DNA from: Candidatus Accumulibacter proximus
Lineage (GTDB): Bacteria; Pseudomonadota; Gammaproteobacteria; Burkholderiales; Rhodocyclaceae
Length of the DNA: 64,000 nt
Assembly (NCBI GenBank): GCA_016709675.1
Contig: JADJMH010000004.1
Span: 122,304-186,303 of the forward strand
Reading direction: 5' to 3'
The notes under the pieces are model-generated. The model was not told the origin of the DNA. It ran no database searches and saw only the letters and a program-made list of their open reading frames with translations. Shown one piece after another: positions 7,095-17,010 of the stretch (positions within the stretch are counted from its first letter, which is position 1; the number at the start of each line of letters is the position of its first letter). The translations under genes were made by a program, and so were the position numbers.

Positions 7095-9526
7095 TTGCGC
7101 ACGGCAGCCTTGCCCAAGCGGGATAGCCAGCGGGCAAGGCGTTGGCCGAATGGGAGAGTGCCACAGACGCCCAGGACCACGGCCCCGTGCGCGCAGGCGA
7201 AGCGCCACCACAACTGAACGCCACTGACGTAGTGACTGCGGTCGGTGCTGAGCAGAAATTGCAGGGCAGAAAATACCCGCTCATACTTCACGATGATTAA
7301 CTCCGTTCCCCACACCAGCAAGGCATAGCCCGCCAGCCCACTGCACAACAGGGACAAGCCGGCCATGGCAAAACGGCGCAGCTGCGCCTGCACGACAGCT
7401 CGCAAGAGCGTACAGGCCGTAGCGCCCACCAGTGCGGCGTAGGCCAGCAGGCACAAACTGCTCAATGGCGTGCCCCCGTCATTCATCAGTTCGGTCAGGT
7501 TGTCGGTAGCGGCCCAAACCACGACCACCAGATGCCACACAGGCAGCACCCACAACCCGTGCATGACCAGCCGAACCGCACTCAACACCCGACCATCGGC
7601 GGCCACGACCATACTGGACATCGAGCAGCCCAGAGCCAGTGCCCACAACGGACCCAACAACAATACCGATAATCGCAAAAACAACTCACCGGCGGGGAAG
7701 ACGCCCCAAACCGGGCTCCCCACAACGTCGTGAACGCTCTCCCTGTCGACGCCCAAGAGAATCAACGCGGCGAGTACCGGCGGCACACCCAGCAACCATA
7801 CCGTGGCGTGCTCGGAGGGCGCTCGGCTATCAGCCGACCCCGCCAGATTGGCGATCAGTGACGGGACACCGCCGAGCGCACACAGCACCACAGCCATCGG
7901 CAAGACCGGCCAGGGAAGACCATTGGGTGCCAGGAGCTCCTTGAGGTTGTATGGTGTCCCCGGCAAATATGCAAGGACCAGCAAGGCAACTGGCAAACCA
8001 AACAAGCCAGGCCAGGACAGTCTTTGCAGTCGTTGCCGGGACAATTGGTCGAGAACGCTGGCCCCTGGCTTGCGTCCCGTTCCGCGCGGCTGCCCTCGTC
8101 CCGCCGGGCCACCGACCGGCGGCGTCTGGAGACGGGCAGCCACGACCTGTGGATTGTCATCTCTCAGCAATCTGCGCACTACCGGTGCAATGACCATCCC
8201 GCAGCCTGCGGCAATCAGCACGTTGCCTAGATCAAAAAAACCCTTCGACAATGCCAGTCTCATCAGTTCAATCCCCAGGGCCGCAAGCCCGCAAAATGAA
8301 GCGACCAACAAGGTTTGTTGGCGAGGCGGACGTGCGCCAGCACTCAGTGCCCACTGAACAGAGGCAGCGATTACTGAAAACAGGAAAAACCGCCGGAGCA
8401 AATTGGTAACCAGGTATAACTCGCTGCTGTAAACATAAGTCGCAAATGGAATCAATGACAAGCTGGACAGCCGCTGCCGAAGCTCGCTCGCTTCACTCGA
8501 GAAATCGAACGGGAACGCACTCAGGACGAAGGCCGCCATCGTCAAGGCGGCGACAGTGAGCCAACGGACGACGCAGCGCCGCGGGACCCGATCCGCCGCA
8601 ACTCCCGCGCCCGAGAGACGGTAGCCGATGAAGAGGCCCATTGCCGCCGTGAGGACGTCGGTCGTGTCGACGACACGCGACAAGACCAGGATCTGTGCCG
8701 TTTCCAGCACGGTGGCGAAGAGCAGCAGGGCGATCGAGGCTTGAGCCGTCAGGCGCCCGAACGCCAGGCGGGTGAGTACGGCAGCACCCAACCAGATCGC
8801 CGTGTCGAGCGCCATGTCGACCAGCGCCCATCCGGGCTCGGCAGCGAAGCCCGAGAACGGCACCAACCTGACCATCCCCAGCTTGAACTTGCCGACCAGT
8901 TCCGACAGGCTTACCGTCAGATCCAGCGGCATCAGGGCATAGAGAGCTACGCCAGCCAGATAGAGGGCCTGCACGCTGCGCCACACGCTGCCAGAATTAG
9001 ATGACACGAACCAGAAGCGAGACGGGATCAGCCGCCACACGCCGACGCCTGCCAGCGCACCCAGCGACTGTGCGACAAAGTCGGACAACGCGGGCAACCG
9101 CCCGCTGAAGAAGAGTTGAGAAAACTCTAGAGCGAGAGCCAGGGCCGTGCAGCTCAGCCAAACCGCGACGGCGGCACCGACCCATTGTTTTCGCCTCCGA
9201 CCTGTGGTCAGCACAGCCAACCACAACACGGCCAAGGGAAGGGCCAGCAGCACATTCGCAGCGAAATCCGCCCGCGAATCAGGCATCATCGGTCCGCCCA
9301 ATATCGTGGCAAACCGGCGCAGCGCCTCATCCATGGGCATGTGCTGCCAGAGAAATGGCATCAGGCTGCCATAGACAGGAAACAGGGTATAGACCAGAGC
9401 CGCAGGAAGCAGCCACACGGCAGCCTGTGGTACAGGGGGCGGGTTGGCCACCCGCGATTCCGCGCCGGGTACTCGCACGCTCAAACCTGCAAGAGAAGGC
9501 TTTATACTTCGCTCAACTTTTGACAT
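7079..9526 (-). CDS. large polytopic membrane protein with repeated VanZ-like domains
   Basis: An 815-residue integral membrane protein. The ATG at 9526 follows AGGAGAG by 7 bases and is preferred over the 55-codon longer frame. The first two thirds contain what look like three successive VanZ-like units. Each has hydrophobic helices and an acidic helix motif: ALEFSQLFFSGRLPALSDFVAQSLGA, then LETAQILVLSRVVDTTDVLTAAMG, then LGIELMRLALSKGFFDLGNVLIAAGCG; the pattern E-x(3)-Q/R...R/K...D is the VanZ signature. The last third has about seven further hydrophobic segments of unknown family. Single VanZ domains are 120-180 residues, so a triple fusion is unusual. VanZ-like proteins are common in XrtA EPS loci but their role is not established. 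Confidence 0.75.
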   Translation of the reverse strand: MSKVERSIKPSLAGLSVRVPGAESRVANPPPVPQAAVWLLPAALVYTLFPVYGSLMPFLWQHMPMDEALRRFATILGGPMMPDSRADFAANVLLALPLAVLWLAVLTTGRRRKQWVGAAVAVWLSCTALALALEFSQLFFSGRLPALSDFVAQSLGALAGVGVWRLIPSRFWFVSSNSGSVWRSVQALYLAGVALYALMPLDLTVSLSELVGKFKLGMVRLVPFSGFAAEPGWALVDMALDTAIWLGAAVLTRLAFGRLTAQASIALLLFATVLETAQILVLSRVVDTTDVLTAAMGLFIGYRLSGAGVAADRVPRRCVVRWLTVAALTMAAFVLSAFPFDFSSEASELRQRLSSLSLIPFATYVYSSELYLVTNLLRRFFLFSVIAASVQWALSAGARPPRQQTLLVASFCGLAALGIELMRLALSKGFFDLGNVLIAAGCGMVIAPVVRRLLRDDNPQVVAARLQTPPVGGPAGRGQPRGTGRKPGASVLDQLSRQRLQRLSWPGLFGLPVALLVLAYLPGTPYNLKELLAPNGLPWPVLPMAVVLCALGGVPSLIANLAGSADSRAPSEHATVWLLGVPPVLAALILLGVDRESVHDVVGSPVWGVFPAGELFLRLSVLLLGPLWALALGCSMSSMVVAADGRVLSAVRLVMHGLWVLPVWHLVVVVWAATDNLTELMNDGGTPLSSLCLLAYAALVGATACTLLRAVVQAQLRRFAMAGLSLLCSGLAGYALLVWGTELIIVKYERVFSALQFLLSTDRSHYVSGVQLWWRFACAHGAVVLGVCGTLPFGQRLARWLSRLGKAAVRNQVEV

Positions 9527-9968
9527 ACCGCCTCTCTCCTGAAGTAGATCGAACAACAACAAGCGCTGTACTAGACTGAAAGGCAGGGACGGTTTTGCCG
9601 CCGGCGCGCTTGGCCGTGAAGGGCAAGGTTTGCCGCAAGACCGGTCAAGTCTACCATCACCCCGATGCCGCCCTTCGCCATGAAACGCCATTCCGGGTTT
9701 GTTCCCGTGGAATTGATCCCGAAGCCTAGCAAAGAATCTCTATTCGTGCCTTTTGGCGACAACCGGAACAATTTCACGGCCGGCAAGCGTCTTCTCGCTA
9801 AAATCCGCTCTCATGAAATCTCCCCAACGGTCATGACTTGGTCGTACCCCACCGCCATGAGCTTTTTTCCCCAACCCCTCTCCGGCCAGCAAGCGAAGGG
9901 ATCTCCCTCCGTGTGCGAGGACCAGAACGATTCTCCTTGTTCACCGCTTCACCTCGCCGGCTAAGCGC
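9527..9968. other. divergent promoter region
   Basis: There are 442 bases between the minus-strand VanZ-like gene and the plus-strand MBOAT gene, so two promoters should lie here. The AGGAGAG ribosome binding site of the VanZ-like gene is at its left edge. A plus-strand open frame at 9665-9964 has no recognisable domain and an unlikely composition, and I do not regard it as a gene. No clear promoter motif or RNA structure was picked out. Confidence 0.4.
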
Positions 9969-11524
9969 ATGCTGTTCAACTCCTACTCCTTTCTGCTGGC
10001 CTACCTGCCTGTCACACTGCTGGGGTTCTTCGTCCTTGGCCGGCTGGGCAAGAGCGCGGGAGCCGCATGGTTGGCGGCATGTTCGCTATTCTTCTACGCT
10101 TGGTGGGACTACCGCTATCTAGCGCTGCTGCTTGCCTCCATCTGCATCAACTATCTGGTTGGCGGCTACATCGCCCGCCACGCAGGCAGTACGAGAGGCC
10201 GCCAGGCTCTGACGCTGGCCGTGGTCGGCAACCTGGCTCTGCTGGCCTACTACAAATACGCTGATTTCTTCCTCGCCAGTGGCAACGCGATCTTCGGTAC
10301 CGAGTGGCCCCTGCTCGGTATTATCCTGCCTATCGGCATCTCCTTCTTCACCTTTACCCAGATCGCTTTCCTGGCCGATGCCTACGCGGGCAAGGTCACC
10401 GAGTACCGCTTTATTTACTACCTGCTCTTCGTGACCTATTTTCCGCATCTGATTGCCGGCCCGGTACTGCATCACAAGGAGATGATGCCGCAGTTCGACG
10501 AGGACCGTAATTACCGCCCTCATGCAGCCAACTTTGCCGTCGGGTTGACGATCTTTGCCATCGGGCTAGCGAAAAAGGTGCTGATTGCCGATAACCTCGC
10601 GAGCTACTCGACGCCTGTATTCGACCCCCATGCCGAGTCGCTGTCATTCTTCCTTGCCTGGGGCGGCGTCCTGGCCTACAGCTTCCAGCTCTACTTCGAC
10701 TTTTCGGGCTACTCCGACATGGCCATTGGTTTGTCGCGAGTGTTCGGAATGCGCCTTCCCCTCAACTTCAATTCACCGTACAAGGCCACCAGCATCTCCG
10801 AGTTTTGGCGGCGCTGGCACATGACCCTGTCGCGCTTCCTGCGCGACTACCTCTACGTTCCCCTTGGCGGCAGCCGACACGGGCCCCTGCGCCGCCACTT
10901 CAGCCTCATGACGACGATGGTGCTCGGCGGTTTGTGGCACGGTGCAGGATGGAACGTTGTCATCTGGGGGCACTGCACGGCGGCTTCCTGGTTGTTAACC
11001 ACGCCTGGCAAGACCTGCGCCGTCAGCTTCCAGTCCCCCTACCTCCCTGGCTCGGATACGGCCTAAGCATAGCGCTCACTTTCCTGTGCGTCGTGGTGAC
11101 GTGGGTATACTTCCGGTCGCCAGATCTGGCGACCGTCAACCGGATCATCAGCGGAATGAGCGGCATGTGGGGAGCCGCGATTCCCGAAGCCGTCATGTCG
11201 CGACTGGGTTCGCTGAAGCCAATCCTCGAAAACATGGGCATTGGCACCTTCCTTGGCGGCGGCGCGACCTTCGTTGCAACCTGGCTGTGGCTCGCAACCG
11301 GTGCATTGATCGCCTTTCTGGCGCCAAATACCCAGGAAATCATGTGCCGTTTTGAGCCGGCCCTGCCGGCAAAGGATCGTGCCGCCGGCCGACGGCCGCC
11401 GGCTACGTCGCCCCGACTTGTCTGGCAGCCATCCCGACGGAATGCAGCACTCACCGGTTTCCTGTTTGCACTGGGTTTGCTTGCTCTGAGCCATCCCACC
11501 GAGTTTCTGTATTTCCAGTTCTGA
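9969..11524 (+). CDS. MBOAT family O-acyltransferase (AlgI-like), with a one-base frameshift
   Basis: Predicted polytopic membrane acyltransferase that takes part in transferring acyl (usually acetyl) groups to an exported polysaccharide. It begins MLFNSYSFLLAYLP, the usual AlgI start. It carries FFTFTQIAFLADAYAG, FPHLIAGPVLHHKEMMPQF, the FDFSGYSDMAIGLSRVFG motif, FWRRWHMTLSRFLRDYLYVPLGGS and GLWHGAGWN with the catalytic His. After VIW the frame breaks: the G run at 10966-10970 has five G, and a sixth would restore W-G-A-L-H-G-G-F-L-V-V-N-H-A-W and continue in the second frame to the TGA at 11522-11524. The repaired protein would have 518 residues, normal for the family. Its stop overlaps the ATG of the next gene (TGATG). 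Confidence 0.85.
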
Positions 11525-12750
11525 TGACTACTTCCTCGCCTCTCAACCCCTGGCGACCCTTTCTCCGTTGGATGTTTGCCACTGTCGTGTTGACGTTGAC
11601 AGTGGTCGGCACCTTCAATGCCTTCATCGATCCCCTCGGCGTCTTCGGTTCGCCGCGCATGGCCGGTCTCAACGCCACCAAGCCCCAACTCGACCATCAC
11701 CGCGAACTCGCTCGCTGGGAAGCGACGCGCCGGTTGTGTACCAACACCGGGATTTTTGGCAACTCCCGCACCGAAATCGGCTTCGATCCGAAGAATCCTG
11801 CCTTCGGCGAACGGCGCCTCTCAGCCTTCAACCATGGCATCGCCGGCAGCGGTGCCAGGTTGTCCTATCGTCAACTCCGATGGCTGCAAAGCGCTGGCTG
11901 TATGCCTGAAACGATCATCATCAACGTGGATTTTTTTGACTTTTTCGGTGGCGACACGCCGACCCCATTACCGCCGGCTGAATCCGACCCGCCCCCCCGA
12001 GTGGATGCCCGCTTTCTGGCGGAGACCGTCTTTTCGCTCACCGGCCTGCGTGATGCGGTGAATACAGTCTTGCTGCAGCGATCCCGCTACCCCGCCACCA
12101 TCACCGAGCGGGGTTTCAGCCCTCTCTACAACTACATCGGAGAAGTCGAGCAGGCAGGCCACTACATCCTGTTCCGGCAGCGGGCCGAGGAGAACGTGCG
12201 CAGATGGCTGCGTAGACCACAACGCATCCTGCCCTTGGGGGGAGGCATATCGGCCGACCAGCAGGACGTGGAGGCCTTCGTCGAGCTGGCTACTGCGGCT
12301 GGGAGCAAGGTGCACCTGGTCATCTACCCTTACCATGCACAATTCAGGCTCATGCTGGAGCGCCTCGGCCTTGGCCAACTGTTCGCCGACTGGAAGAGGA
12401 TGGTGGTCGCCATCGCTGACCGGCATGGCGGCGGCTCCGGAAGCGTGCAAGTGTGGGATTGCAGCGGCATTGCGCCGGAAATGGGGGAGGGCATCCCGCC
12501 GGCAGGCGATCGGCGCACCCACCTGCGCTACTATTGGGTGGGCGGCCATTTCAAGAAGGCACTCGCTGACCGAGTCATCGCCCGTATCCTGGGCGAGCCA
12601 GTAGAGTTTGGCCAGCAGATCGACAGTGCAAACATCGACAATTGGCTGCTGGAAGACCGAAGGCAAGTGCTCGCGTTTCTTGCCACGCCAGAACCGCTGT
12701 TGACCGAGGTCGATGACATCTTGGCCCACGCGCAGAAAATAGGCAGTTAG
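11524..12750 (+). CDS. SGNH-like protein partner of the MBOAT acyltransferase
   Basis: A 408-residue protein with one N-terminal membrane anchor (about residues 14-34) and a periplasmic domain. GNSRTEIGFDP at residues 79-89 places a Ser in the position of the block I nucleophile in SGNH/AlgJ-AlgX-like O-acetylation proteins, and VHLVIYPYHAQF later resembles the core strand. The usual C-terminal Asp-x-x-His is not obvious (a GHFKKALADRV segment near residue 340 is the nearest). The TGATG overlap with the MBOAT gene implies coupled translation, and MBOAT plus SGNH pairs are the standard O-acylation module. I infer that it passes or transfers the acyl group in the periplasm. Domain assignment is moderate. 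Confidence 0.65.
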   Translation: MTTSSPLNPWRPFLRWMFATVVLTLTVVGTFNAFIDPLGVFGSPRMAGLNATKPQLDHHRELARWEATRRLCTNTGIFGNSRTEIGFDPKNPAFGERRLSAFNHGIAGSGARLSYRQLRWLQSAGCMPETIIINVDFFDFFGGDTPTPLPPAESDPPPRVDARFLAETVFSLTGLRDAVNTVLLQRSRYPATITERGFSPLYNYIGEVEQAGHYILFRQRAEENVRRWLRRPQRILPLGGGISADQQDVEAFVELATAAGSKVHLVIYPYHAQFRLMLERLGLGQLFADWKRMVVAIADRHGGGSGSVQVWDCSGIAPEMGEGIPPAGDRRTHLRYYWVGGHFKKALADRVIARILGEPVEFGQQIDSANIDNWLLEDRRQVLAFLATPEPLLTEVDDILAHAQKIGS

Positions 12751-12787
12751 AATCCGTTCTCACCAGAATCCCTTAACCAACCAGAAA

Positions 12788-14419
12788 ATGACTGACGCCA
12801 TCCTCCTCCCTGAACTGATCTCCGCTTCCGCAAGTCGCCGGCTGGACGCCATCGCGCTCACCTACGGCACGAAGTCAATGAGCTATGGCCTGCTGCACGA
12901 ATCCATCGCAGGTTTCGTCAACGGCATCATCGGCCTCGGCCTGCAACGCGGAGAGCGGATCGCCATCTACCTTGAAAAGCGCCTGGAGACCGTCATCGCC
13001 AGCTTTGGCGCCACCGCCACTGGCTGCGTCTTCGTGCCGCTCAACCCACTGCTCAAGGCCGACCAGGTCGCCTACATCATGCGCGACTGCAATGTGCGAG
13101 CCCTGATCACTTCCGCCGAGCGCCTGCCGCTGCTGGCCTCGGTTCTGCCCACCTGCCACGACCTGCGGCACGTGATCGTGGTCAACCCCGACCCGCTACC
13201 CGCCAGCGGCGGTCCGCTGGCCTGGCTGCACTGGGACGATCTCCTGCAGGCTAGCGGGCAGAGTGGTCACCGGGTGATCGACACCGACATGGCCGCGATC
13301 CTCTATACCTCGGGCAGTACGGGCAAGCCGAAAGGCGTTGTTCTCTCACACCGCAACATGGTTGCCGGCGCCAAGAGCGTCGCCAGCTACCTCGAGAATA
13401 CCGCTGACGACACCCTCCTAGCCGCGCTGCCGCTGTCTTTCGATGCCGGCTTCAGTCAGCTCACCACCGGCTTTCACGCTGGTGCACGCGTCGTGCTGCT
13501 CAACTACCTCTTGCCGCAGGATGTGCTCAAGGCGCTCGCTCGCGAGCAGGTGACGGGTCTCACGGCGGTGCCACCGCTGTACATCCAGCTCGCGCAACTG
13601 GAATGGCCAGCCGCCATCGGCGAGCGACTGCGCTACTTCGCCAATACCGGCGGGCGCATGCCGCGCGAGACGCTGGCCGCCTTGCGCAAACGCCTGCCGA
13701 AGAGCAAACCCTACCTGATGTACGGCCTGACCGAAGCCTTCCGATCGACCTACCTGCCGCCGGACGAGGTCGACCGGCGGCCCGACTCGATCGGCAAGGC
13801 GATCCCCAACGCGGAAATCCTGGTCCTGCGCGAAGACGGTTCGCCCTGCGCCGCCAACGAACCCGGCGAACTCGTCCACCGTGGCGCACTGGTCGGCATG
13901 GGCTACTGGAACGACCCCGAGAAAACCGCCGAGCGCTACAAGCCGCTGCCCGCCCATACGCCGGGACGAGACGCCGGGCTGGTGCTGCCCGAGATCGCCG
14001 TCTTCTCGGGCGACACGGTGCGCAGGGATGAGGAGGGTTTCCTCTACTTCATCGGCCGGCGTGACGAGATGATGAAAACCTCCGGCTACCGGGTGAGCCC
14101 GACCGAGGTCGAGGAAGTGCTTTACGCCACCCAACTCGTCGGCGAGTGCGCCGCCTTCGGCGTGGATCACCCGACGCTCGGCCAGGCCATTCAGGTGATC
14201 GTCACCCCCCCACAGGGCGGTAGCCTCGATGCCGCCCAACTGCTTGCCGAATGCCGCAGCCGGATGCCCGCCTACATGGTGCCGGCCGGCATCGTCGTCC
14301 GGCAAGGCCCCCTGCCGCGCAACCCCAATGGCAAGATCGACCGCAAGGCGCTGTCTGGTGAATTCGTCGCGAGTTCACTGGAAGCCGACGTCGATGTCAA
14401 GCCGGCGGGCCAGCGATGA
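12788..14419 (+). CDS. AMP-forming acyl/aminoacyl ligase, exosortase A system-associated (ligase A)
   Basis: A 543-residue member of the ANL adenylating superfamily: it activates a carboxylate with ATP and passes it to a thiol. The P-loop YTSGSTGKPKG is at residues 173-183, YGLTEAFRS is the A5 motif, GRRDEMMKTSGYRVSP the A8 hinge, and NPNGKIDRK near the C-terminus carries the catalytic Lys. Length and pattern match the XrtA-associated ligase family (TIGR03098 as I recall it). Its stop overlaps the start of the decarboxylase by four bases (ATGA). A second, clearly paralogous ligase lies at 17011. In vicenistatin-type pathways such enzymes load 3-methylaspartate onto a carrier protein; by context I infer an amino acid substrate. 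Confidence 0.88.
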   Translation: MTDAILLPELISASASRRLDAIALTYGTKSMSYGLLHESIAGFVNGIIGLGLQRGERIAIYLEKRLETVIASFGATATGCVFVPLNPLLKADQVAYIMRDCNVRALITSAERLPLLASVLPTCHDLRHVIVVNPDPLPASGGPLAWLHWDDLLQASGQSGHRVIDTDMAAILYTSGSTGKPKGVVLSHRNMVAGAKSVASYLENTADDTLLAALPLSFDAGFSQLTTGFHAGARVVLLNYLLPQDVLKALAREQVTGLTAVPPLYIQLAQLEWPAAIGERLRYFANTGGRMPRETLAALRKRLPKSKPYLMYGLTEAFRSTYLPPDEVDRRPDSIGKAIPNAEILVLREDGSPCAANEPGELVHRGALVGMGYWNDPEKTAERYKPLPAHTPGRDAGLVLPEIAVFSGDTVRRDEEGFLYFIGRRDEMMKTSGYRVSPTEVEEVLYATQLVGECAAFGVDHPTLGQAIQVIVTPPQGGSLDAAQLLAECRSRMPAYMVPAGIVVRQGPLPRNPNGKIDRKALSGEFVASSLEADVDVKPAGQR

Positions 14420-15663
14420 GTAACCCGATCACGAGATCTGCGCCGATCCACGCACCGATGAAGCATTTCCCTGTCGAAAATGGCGAACTTGTTATCGGCG
14501 GGATGCCAATCTCCCGGCTAGCCGCGCGCGTGGGGCAAACCCCTTTTTACGCCTACGACCGCTCCTTGCTCAAGCGGCGGGTCGCCGAACTGCAGGCCGC
14601 CCTGCCCACTCCGGTGAAGCTGCACTACGCCATGAAGGCCAACCCGATGCCGGCGCTGGTCTGCCAGATGGCCAGCTTGGTCGATGGGATCGACGTGGCG
14701 TCTGGCGGCGAACTGAAGGTGGCCCTCGACGCCGGTGCCGATCCCCGCGAGATAAGCTTTGCCGGGCCGGGAAAACAGACTGGCGAGTTACGCCAGGCGA
14801 TCGCTGCCGGCATCCTGGTCAATGTCGAATCCTTTCGCGAAGTCGCTGAACTCGCAAAGATCAGTCGCGAGACGGGCTGCCCGGCGCGCGTCGCCGTGCG
14901 CGTCAATCCGGACTTCGAGCTGAAGAGTTCGGGAATGAAGATGGGCGGCGGCCCGAAACAGTTTGGCGTGGACGCCGAGCAGGTGCCCGAACTGCTAGCC
15001 GAACTCAACCGAGCCGGACTCGCCTTTGAAGGCTTCCACCTCTTCGCCGGCTCGCAGAACCTCAAGCCGGAAGCCATCGTCGAAGCCCAGTGCAAGAGCT
15101 TCGAGCTCGCCCTGCGCCTCGCGCGGTCAGCGCCCTCGTCGATCCGCTTCCTCAACCTCGGCGGAGGGTTTGGCATCCCCTACTTCGCCGGCGAGCAGCA
15201 TCTGGATCTGGCACCGATCGGCGCCAACCTGGCGAGCATTGTCGAGCGGGCTGCGCGCGACTTGCCCGAAGCCGAACTGGTGATCGAGCTCGGACGTTAT
15301 CTGGTCGGTGAAGCCGGCATCTACGTCACGCGCATCATCGACCGCAAGGTCTCGCGCGGCCACACTTTCCTCGTCACCGACGGCGGCCTGCACCACCATC
15401 TCTCGGCATCGGGCAATTTCGGCCAGGTGATCCGCAAGAACTACCCGATCGCCATCGGCAACCGCATGACCACTGAAAAAAAAGAAACCGTGTCGGTCGT
15501 CGGGCCGCTTTGCACCCCGCTGGATCTACTCGCTGACCGGATGGAACTTGCCGCAGCCGAACCCGGCGACCTGGTGGTGGTCTTCCAGTCTGGCGCCTAT
15601 GGCTTTACGGCAAGCCCAATGGCCTTTCTAGGGCATCCCGATTGCCTCGAGGTGATGGTCTGA
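14416..15663 (+). CDS. PLP-dependent decarboxylase, exosortase A system-associated (decarboxylase A)
   Basis: A 415-residue fold-type III PLP enzyme related to diaminopimelate and ornithine decarboxylases. The Schiff-base Lys is K74 in LHYAMKANP, and the phosphate-binding glycine loop is LGGGFGIPY. SGMKMGGGPKQFG and GPLCTPLDLLA replace the family's usual R-F-G and CES motifs, so the substrate is probably neither diaminopimelate nor ornithine. It matches the XrtA-associated decarboxylase family (TIGR03099). It is translationally coupled to ligase A. The vicenistatin decarboxylase VinO, which acts on a carrier-bound 3-methylaspartyl group, belongs to the same fold. A paralogue is encoded at 21715. 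Confidence 0.88.
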   Translation: MSNPITRSAPIHAPMKHFPVENGELVIGGMPISRLAARVGQTPFYAYDRSLLKRRVAELQAALPTPVKLHYAMKANPMPALVCQMASLVDGIDVASGGELKVALDAGADPREISFAGPGKQTGELRQAIAAGILVNVESFREVAELAKISRETGCPARVAVRVNPDFELKSSGMKMGGGPKQFGVDAEQVPELLAELNRAGLAFEGFHLFAGSQNLKPEAIVEAQCKSFELALRLARSAPSSIRFLNLGGGFGIPYFAGEQHLDLAPIGANLASIVERAARDLPEAELVIELGRYLVGEAGIYVTRIIDRKVSRGHTFLVTDGGLHHHLSASGNFGQVIRKNYPIAIGNRMTTEKKETVSVVGPLCTPLDLLADRMELAAAEPGDLVVVFQSGAYGFTASPMAFLGHPDCLEVMV

Positions 15664-15927
15664 GTGCGGCTGGCTGCTTCTGCGGGCGTACGCGGAGGAT
15701 CCCAACCAGCCTCTTTCCGAGACTAGCATGAATGTCCAGCACAGCATCTTTGCTAACCGTCAGCGCACTGAGGAAGACCCTTTGCCGCTCGGCATGCAGC
15801 AAGGTGATGCTTGTTCCAGCAGGCGAGGGCAAGTCAGCGACCTTTGGTTGCTCGCCAGTGCCTACTGCTCTTGTACTGATTTCAAGCGAATCATGTATCG
15901 CGCTATCGCTTAGGGAGAGGAAATAGG

Positions 15928-16650
15928 ATGTCAGGTTCTTGGCGCAGACTCGTCGGACCATTTCAGGAGTTCGGTTGGGCGGCGGGTATTCTTTACATCC
16001 TCGACCGTATGCTTCGCGCTGTCTCGCCGCATCTGGCTCTCTATGTTTATGAGTTAATGGTTCAACCGATTACCGGCAAGCCCATGCTGCCCGCCAACCT
16101 GGTCAAGAACCTGACTTTCGCCGAGATCTTGCCGGGCGATCCCAACATCGACCTCATGCCGGCTCGTCCAGAGGTCAAAGTTTCGCGCTTCGAGCAAGGG
16201 GCTCGGTGCCTGGGTGTATTCCGCAAGGGCGTCCTGATCGGCTACCTCTGGTTCTGCTTCGGCCAATACGAAGAAGATGAGGTGCGGTGCACCTATCGCC
16301 TCGTGGCGGCCGATGAGTCTGTGTTTGATTTCGACCTCTACGTGTTTCCCGAGCAGCGAATGGGTATCGGGTTCATGGCCATTTGGCATGGTGCGAACGA
16401 GTTCCTGCACGCACGCGGCATCCGTTACACCTTCAGCCGGCTGACACGCTTCAATTTGGCGTCGCGGCGCGCACATGCCCATTTAGGATGGAAATGCGCT
16501 GGCCGCGCAGTTTTTGTCCAGGCGTGGCGACTGGAGTTGATGGTGGCGTCGACCTCCCCTTACCTGGCCGTGACCTGTTCGCCCCGTCGCCGTATCCGCT
16601 TGCCTTTGACGCCCCATGTCCTGGATACTGCGCTGGGAAAAAAGCGCTAG
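15928..16650 (+). CDS. GNAT-like acyltransferase
   Basis: A 240-residue protein. The second half has the outline of a GCN5-related acyltransferase: GVLIGYLWFCFG as a central strand, YRLVAADESVFDFDLYVFPEQRMGIGFMAIWHGANEFLHARGI as the cofactor-binding strand-helix, and RFNLASRRAHAHLGWKCAGRAV as the typical closing element. A GGAGAGGAAATAGG ribosome binding site precedes the ATG. Between an aminoacyl-thioester pathway and its carrier protein, it is a good candidate for moving the acyl group from the carrier to an amino sugar, but that is inference. The 264 bases before it (15664-15927) hold nothing I can name. Confidence 0.65.
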   Translation: MSGSWRRLVGPFQEFGWAAGILYILDRMLRAVSPHLALYVYELMVQPITGKPMLPANLVKNLTFAEILPGDPNIDLMPARPEVKVSRFEQGARCLGVFRKGVLIGYLWFCFGQYEEDEVRCTYRLVAADESVFDFDLYVFPEQRMGIGFMAIWHGANEFLHARGIRYTFSRLTRFNLASRRAHAHLGWKCAGRAVFVQAWRLELMVASTSPYLAVTCSPRRRIRLPLTPHVLDTALGKKR

Positions 16651-16710
16651 GTAGCCAGGCCGTAAGCCACCATGCGCCAAGACCACTCAACCCAAACCGG
16701 AGGCTGTAAC

Positions 16711-16956
16711 TTGGATCAAGAAATCGAGATTCTCAAGCAGTACATTCGAAACGAGACGGGCCACACCGGTCCGATTGAACCAGACGACGACCTGCTCAAG
16801 ACGGGCCTCCTGGACTCGTTCAGCATCGTCTCGCTGGCCATGTTTGCCCAGGAGCATTTCGGCGTCGAGTTCGAAGGCGACGACCTGGTACGCGAAAACC
16901 TGGCAAGCCTGTCCAGTCTGGTGGCACTGATTCGTCGGCGATCGACGAGCGAATGA
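16711..16956 (+). CDS. acyl/peptidyl carrier protein
   Basis: An 81-residue phosphopantetheine-binding protein. The attachment Ser is S36 in LLKTGLLDSFSIV, followed by the helix-II pattern ending in FGVEFEGDDL. The start is taken as TTG at 16711 because GGAGG lies seven bases upstream; the ATG at 16672 would add 13 atypical residues and has no such site. It sits between the two adenylating ligases, and would hold the activated amino acid or acyl group as a thioester, like VinL in vicenistatin biosynthesis. A 4'-phosphopantetheinyl transferase must be supplied from elsewhere. Confidence 0.85.
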   Translation: MDQEIEILKQYIRNETGHTGPIEPDDDLLKTGLLDSFSIVSLAMFAQEHFGVEFEGDDLVRENLASLSSLVALIRRRSTSE

Positions 16957-17010
16957 GGCAGCTGCGCGTCGCACCCTCACAACCCATACTATAAGCAAGG
17001 ATCTTGAACG

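Noticed and set aside
9665..9964. 99-codon plus-strand open frame before the MBOAT gene
   Set aside because: No recognisable domain or ribosome binding site, Pro/Ser-rich unstructured translation, and it fills the divergent promoter gap. Most likely chance in GC-rich DNA.
14416..15663. Diaminopimelate decarboxylase (lysA)
   Set aside because: The fold is right but the substrate motifs are not (GPLCTPLD instead of the CES type), and the neighbours are adenylating and mutase genes and not lysine genes.
15605..15961. 118-codon minus-strand frame in the gap before the GNAT-like gene
   Set aside because: The middle reads fairly protein-like, but it overlaps both neighbouring genes on the other strand, and I recognise no family. 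Without a homologue I would not call it.
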